Notes under the pieces: model-generated
What the model was told of the DNA's origin: nothing
What the model saw: only the letters and a program-made list of their open reading frames with translations
The model's database searches: none
Source of the DNA: Moesziomyces globuligerus
Lineage: Eukaryota; Basidiomycota; Ustilaginomycetes; Ustilaginales; Ustilaginaceae
Direction of reading: 5' to 3'
Length of the DNA: 64,000 nt
Assembly: GCA_030849465.1 (NCBI GenBank)
Contig: JARVLF010000016.1
Location: forward strand, 434,001-498,000
In this document: positions 61,701 through 64,000 of the stretch, piece after piece
Layout of the letters: the number at the start of each line of letters is the position of its first letter
How positions within the stretch are numbered: the first letter of the stretch is position 1
Position numbers and translations under genes: made by a program

Positions 61701-62755
61701 CAGCAGAGCTGGTCGAGTGCCATGCTTGGTTCGACAAGACGCGCTTCGACGGGTCTTTCCCCTCGCGCATCTTGCCCTTTGTGTACCTCGGCAACCTCGA
61801 CCACGCATCCAACGTCGACATGCTGCGCGTGCTCGGCATCACGCATCTCGTGTCCGTCGGCGAGACTGCGCTCGCTCCGCCCGACCACATCTCTGCCAAA
61901 ATCACGCCTCCGCTCAAAGAGCACGGCCGGAGCCGCTACCAGCGTGCGTCAGCCAAGGCGGCCATGGCTGAGGATCCGTCGACGGTGCCGTCGATCACGT
62001 ACGAGTCGCAGGGCGTCACGGTGCTCAACGTTCGCAATGTCTCGGACGACGGCATCGACTCGCTCCGAGGCACGATGCGCGAGGCGGTGCAGTTCATCGA
62101 GGCGGCGCGGCTTTCCGGCGGCAAGGTGCTGGTGCACTGCCGCGTCGGCGTGAGCCGCAGCACGACGATCGTGCTCGCCTACATCATGGCGCACCTGGAC
62201 CTGGGCCTGGTGGAGAGCTATCTGCTGGTGCGCAGTCGCCGGCTCAACATTGTCATCCAGCCGCACCTGCTCTTCCTCTGGGAGCTGCGGGGCTGGGAGA
62301 CGTTCCTCTTCAAAGCCAAGCAGGCGCAGATCAGCCTGGTGCGCGGTCAGCAGGGCTCGCCGGATCTGCGTCGTGGCAGCGACAGCCGGGAGGCCTCAAC
62401 GGCGCTCTCTGCGCTTTCCCTGCGCAGCGGCTCGGGCCGCAGCGACGAGGGCTCCGGCTCGTACAAGTCGGCCTGGTCGTCCCCTGCAAGCTCGCCGAGG
62501 GCTAGCCATCCGCTTTCGGCCGCTGTGCGTCAGCTTGACGCCGCCAGCGCTAAGGACAGCACCTTTGAGCACCATCTTCCCGGCGTCGAGATCGGCGCCG
62601 GCGCTGGCAGCATCCATGGATTCGACATGGCCCACTCGGCGACGATGCCCTTCGGCTCGGGCAGTCCGAGCGGCCTCTCGTACAGCGCATCCCGCCTTAC
62701 CTGGGGCCACCTCGCGCGCGAGATCTCCGAGCTCAACTCGCGGTACTTTGTTTGA
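58757..62755 (+). CDS. PPS1-like dual-specificity protein phosphatase
   Basis: 1332 residues in one exon. The active C-terminal phosphatase domain carries VLVHCRVGVSRSTTIVLAYIM with catalytic C1128 and the P-loop arginine; SRRLNIVIQPHLLFLWELRGWE is the typical Pps1 end of the domain. The likely general-acid region is NVRNVSDDGIDSL. Two earlier loops, IVIYCPFGYHSGALLL (C451) and VLLHCPDGYTETSMLAL (C816), look like degenerate phosphatase P-loops without the arginine. Yeast Pps1 is a dual-specificity phosphatase linked to S-phase progression. The N-terminal 400 residues are Ser/Ala-rich with an acidic segment, and the tail after about 1190 is Ser/Gly-rich. The start has context GCC-ATG. Confidence 0.88.
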   Translation: MSHTSGHAQVSLHPVASRHGAVSSTVVPVKLPSAGAGTRSPRAGSMQYAQDPFASCKDGQGTPRLHPSSPAQTASRRGRARSPSPKSLPSPAQSSEPPSYGIQHADLDEYPVISDEPLPSDSASDEDSQDEDSIIASVDDTYSHRASRRLSKQSLAAPIRAMSAAQLASLHEQYMVQDVPHNVVFPFLHGVDGSIPAQNAFFGAPASGQPTPRYRGLTILRADMPSALEMARIQASRNVHTSTSSTRARARTFSSVTTQSSGSSPDTDDGFEASWNGLKVPNSFGSDREPELVDGAASTASVSASTASTVSSQTSRPSLFSVASGSFSAGSRTSVSTESDVADEGPRPAAKGLLSTSPTPVEPQPRHSILNSTVFPDEIIQPPTICRTVYGRNIYSELSESSSWGDEEEATKTRRIGPKFVRTQQASGVSLRNFKIQCAKYATISDIVIYCPFGYHSGALLLAKWVREAQATLRRERLLLGWGGLEYNVFIVTDAFDVFEQRFTSLVSVDSHGYDRNRVDFVIREREEMERMTRATEIHENVWLGCTADAPGALRRSGYGDDSDPPTPDEQGNPQCFSVCINCEESVSPASGACDSDMLRNAAQYLDSIDASMRLEDDTDKMLGSLSRDALLRLDGSALCEAGYEGLREPEYRDGSLVLGPHGWTPKPRSVAVRTDPSASHFISSRAADASRASDAYESGRRGVLHLDAASVVHLDYQAYAAWIPRAASSHDKTARKLVELCVWIQQQAMPSASSPVNRDAPAFNSISSTLRTFRDGSRSPTRSFSPNQTRDRSSQARADGKPAAFRRPRRVLLHCPDGYTETSMLALSYLMFTREQSLATAYLDLQLRANRSFFVYPADIPVLEAVDRLLQHMRAMRSRATQDDLDDAARARRCRHAASKSYGGATSGEADRSAPRSMSISAGQSARHSDEFVKILRAQEYATEAMRPSLAMSSPSDLAGGICRTATPTPRKNKAGGDVQAAELVECHAWFDKTRFDGSFPSRILPFVYLGNLDHASNVDMLRVLGITHLVSVGETALAPPDHISAKITPPLKEHGRSRYQRASAKAAMAEDPSTVPSITYESQGVTVLNVRNVSDDGIDSLRGTMREAVQFIEAARLSGGKVLVHCRVGVSRSTTIVLAYIMAHLDLGLVESYLLVRSRRLNIVIQPHLLFLWELRGWETFLFKAKQAQISLVRGQQGSPDLRRGSDSREASTALSALSLRSGSGRSDEGSGSYKSAWSSPASSPRASHPLSAAVRQLDAASAKDSTFEHHLPGVEIGAGAGSIHGFDMAHSATMPFGSGSPSGLSYSASRLTWGHLAREISELNSRYFV

Positions 62756-63624
62756 CGGCCTGTTCGCACGGTCGGCATTCCTTACTCTTACGGACCTTGT
62801 TTCCCCCTTCCCTCTCTCGTCTCTCTCTTGTCCCTTTGTTTGTCATTCCCGTTCTCTCGTCACCAGTCCTGCTGCCCTGCACTCGGGGCGTGTGCAGGGC
62901 GTGTTTGCATCCTCGCCCAGTTCTTGTCATGGGTGCGATGGCCTGCGCATCGCTTTGCCTCTTGCCTCTCTTCTCGTCGTCGTTTCCTGTCACTGGGGTT
63001 CTGGCCGCCTTCCGTTCTTCGTTCCGCATCGCTTGTCCTTCCACACTCCAGTTCACTTGCACCGTCTCGTCCTTCTTCGCAGATTTCACGCTTTCCTCGT
63101 CCCTGTTGTTGCAATGCTACCATTTCTCCATGGCTTCTTCTCTCATGCAGCCATCGCCACGACTGACGCAAAGTGCTCGGGGCTCGAGCCGTGGGCGTGA
63201 GCCCTTGCCATGCGTGTGTTAGGTCATGCTGGGATGTGGAGCTGCACGTCTGCACTCAACGTGCATGACGGGGTGCGTGTTGTTCGCGCAGCCCCTGAGC
63301 CTTTTGGGCACTTTGACAGAGCGCGTCGGCAGCCGCATTTCGATTTGTAGAATTCCATTTCACGGTGACTGAACGGGCGCAACAGCTCAGCGCCCAATTC
63401 ACAATTGGCCGATGGCCGCAACCGAGCCTACCCTGAAAGCAACCAGGCCCTCCCATACCCTCGGCCACGCCGGCCGCGCCGCTCTCCTCTTAGCCCAACA
63501 CCATCATCTTCATCCGGGCCTGCCTACAGACATCACCGACGATGACAGAATTGGCGGCTGAGACCGTGTCATCTTGATCCAGCATCTGGCTCAACCATCT
63601 CGACACAGTGGGGCGATCGACGTG
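62756..63624. other. Intergenic region downstream of the phosphatase gene
   Basis: 869 nt. The first about 400 nt are strongly T/C-rich on the plus strand (CTCTCTCTTGTCC, TTCTTCGC runs), possibly a 3' UTR plus the next promoter. An ORF of 156 codons (62752-63222) reads this pyrimidine tract as Leu/Ser/Cys/Phe and is not supported as a gene. Confidence 0.45.
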
Positions 63625-64000
63625 ATGGCGGCTACTCGTACGGGCGGCTACGAGCCTGCCTCGCCCGATCAACCAGCCTCCAGCTCGTCCTTCTTTCCTC
63701 TTGCTCCAATCAAGCCCACACCTCTCCACCCGCTCGAGGAGGACACACTGGTCTTGCAGGACACTCGCTCGTCAGCCGACAGTCCCATTCCTGCTCAACG
63801 GCAGAGTCCGGAGCACCCATCACAGGATGGCATCTGCCGTCTGCCCAGGCGCGCGCCTGATGAGGAGGCGCAGCCAGCCAGGGACAAACTCGATCGCATC
63901 GCAAAGGCGCAGCAGACTAGACGCAACTGGGCAAAGTCCACAGGTATCACCATCGCAGCCAAAGCGTTCGGACGCAACGACCGACGCATGCGTAGACGGG
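63625..64000 (+). CDS. 5' part of an unidentified gene, cut by the window edge
   Basis: An ATG at 63625 (context CGTG-ATG), with an in-frame TGA about 80 nt upstream and no other ATG between, opens a frame that continues to the last base: at least 125 codons, incomplete at the 3' end. The protein begins MAATRTGGYEPASP, is Pro/Ser-rich for about 80 residues, and then becomes basic and helical (ARDKLDRIAKAQQTRRNWAK and AAKAFGRNDRRMRRR). I do not recognise a family. The frame also stays open with codon use like its neighbours, so it is probably the start of a real gene. Confidence 0.55.
   Translation, partial: MAATRTGGYEPASPDQPASSSSFFPLAPIKPTPLHPLEEDTLVLQDTRSSADSPIPAQRQSPEHPSQDGICRLPRRAPDEEAQPARDKLDRIAKAQQTRRNWAKSTGITIAAKAFGRNDRRMRRR

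Noticed and set aside
1..64000. Transposons, CRISPR arrays, viral elements, biosynthetic clusters
   Set aside because: No transposase, reverse transcriptase, terminal repeats, spaced direct repeats or clustered tailoring enzymes were seen; the only repeats are short simple-sequence tracts.

Overview
The window is 64 kb of GC-rich nuclear DNA from a fungus, most likely a basidiomycete of the smut lineage (Ustilaginaceae and relatives). This is an inference from gene content and architecture. Most genes are a single long exon, and the few introns are short with GTAAGT donors and CTGAC-like branch points. Proteins are Ala/Ser/Gln-rich, and ATP-citrate lyase is one fused polypeptide, whereas ascomycetes normally split it. 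I see no mobile element, prophage, CRISPR array or secondary-metabolism cluster; this looks like a housekeeping chromosome segment.

Layout. 0-14 kb: a La-motif (LARP/Slf1-like) RNA-binding protein (+), a Tea4/Bud14-type SH3 polarity scaffold (-), lariat debranching enzyme DBR1 (+) and a mitochondrial-targeted protein of unknown role (-). 14-27 kb: glycogen synthase (-), a 2.8-kb gene-free stretch, a possible 53-aa membrane micro-protein (+) and the catalytic subunit of DNA polymerase epsilon (-). 27-38 kb: an asparaginase-ankyrin protein (+), an FMP52-like Rossmann protein with one intron (-), ATP-citrate lyase with a 13-nt first exon (-), a 2.5-kb intergenic stretch and a proteasome chaperone 3-like protein (+).

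38-53 kb: nibrin/NBS1 (-), a VHS-GAT trafficking adaptor (+), SUMO E1 subunit UBA2 (-), the mRNA-export adaptor ALY/Yra1 with two introns (-), DASH subunit ASK1 (-) and an SDS23-like CBS protein (-). 53-64 kb: ADE2 (+), a PPS1-like dual-specificity phosphatase (+) and the 5' part of an unidentified gene cut by the right edge (+).

The genes are independent housekeeping functions rather than one pathway: DNA replication and repair (POL2, NBS1), chromosome segregation (ASK1), RNA metabolism (LARP, DBR1, ALY), carbon and nitrogen metabolism (GSY1, ACL1, asparaginase, ADE2), SUMO and proteasome (UBA2, POC3-like), and polarity or signalling (Tea4-like, SDS23-like, PPS1-like). Convergent pairs are usually tightly packed (50-105 nt), while divergent pairs share 0.5-2.5 kb.

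The observations most worth following up are: three phosphatase-type loops in the PPS1-like protein, two of them degenerate; a putative second Ras-association-like fold in the Tea4-like protein; a ~120-residue insertion with an NLS-like cluster inside the asparaginase fold; a near-complete absence of TTA/CTA/TCA codons that creates very long codon-aligned antisense ORFs; an AT-rich island at 36.7 kb; and the unidentified edge gene. I did not find a convincing previously undescribed system.
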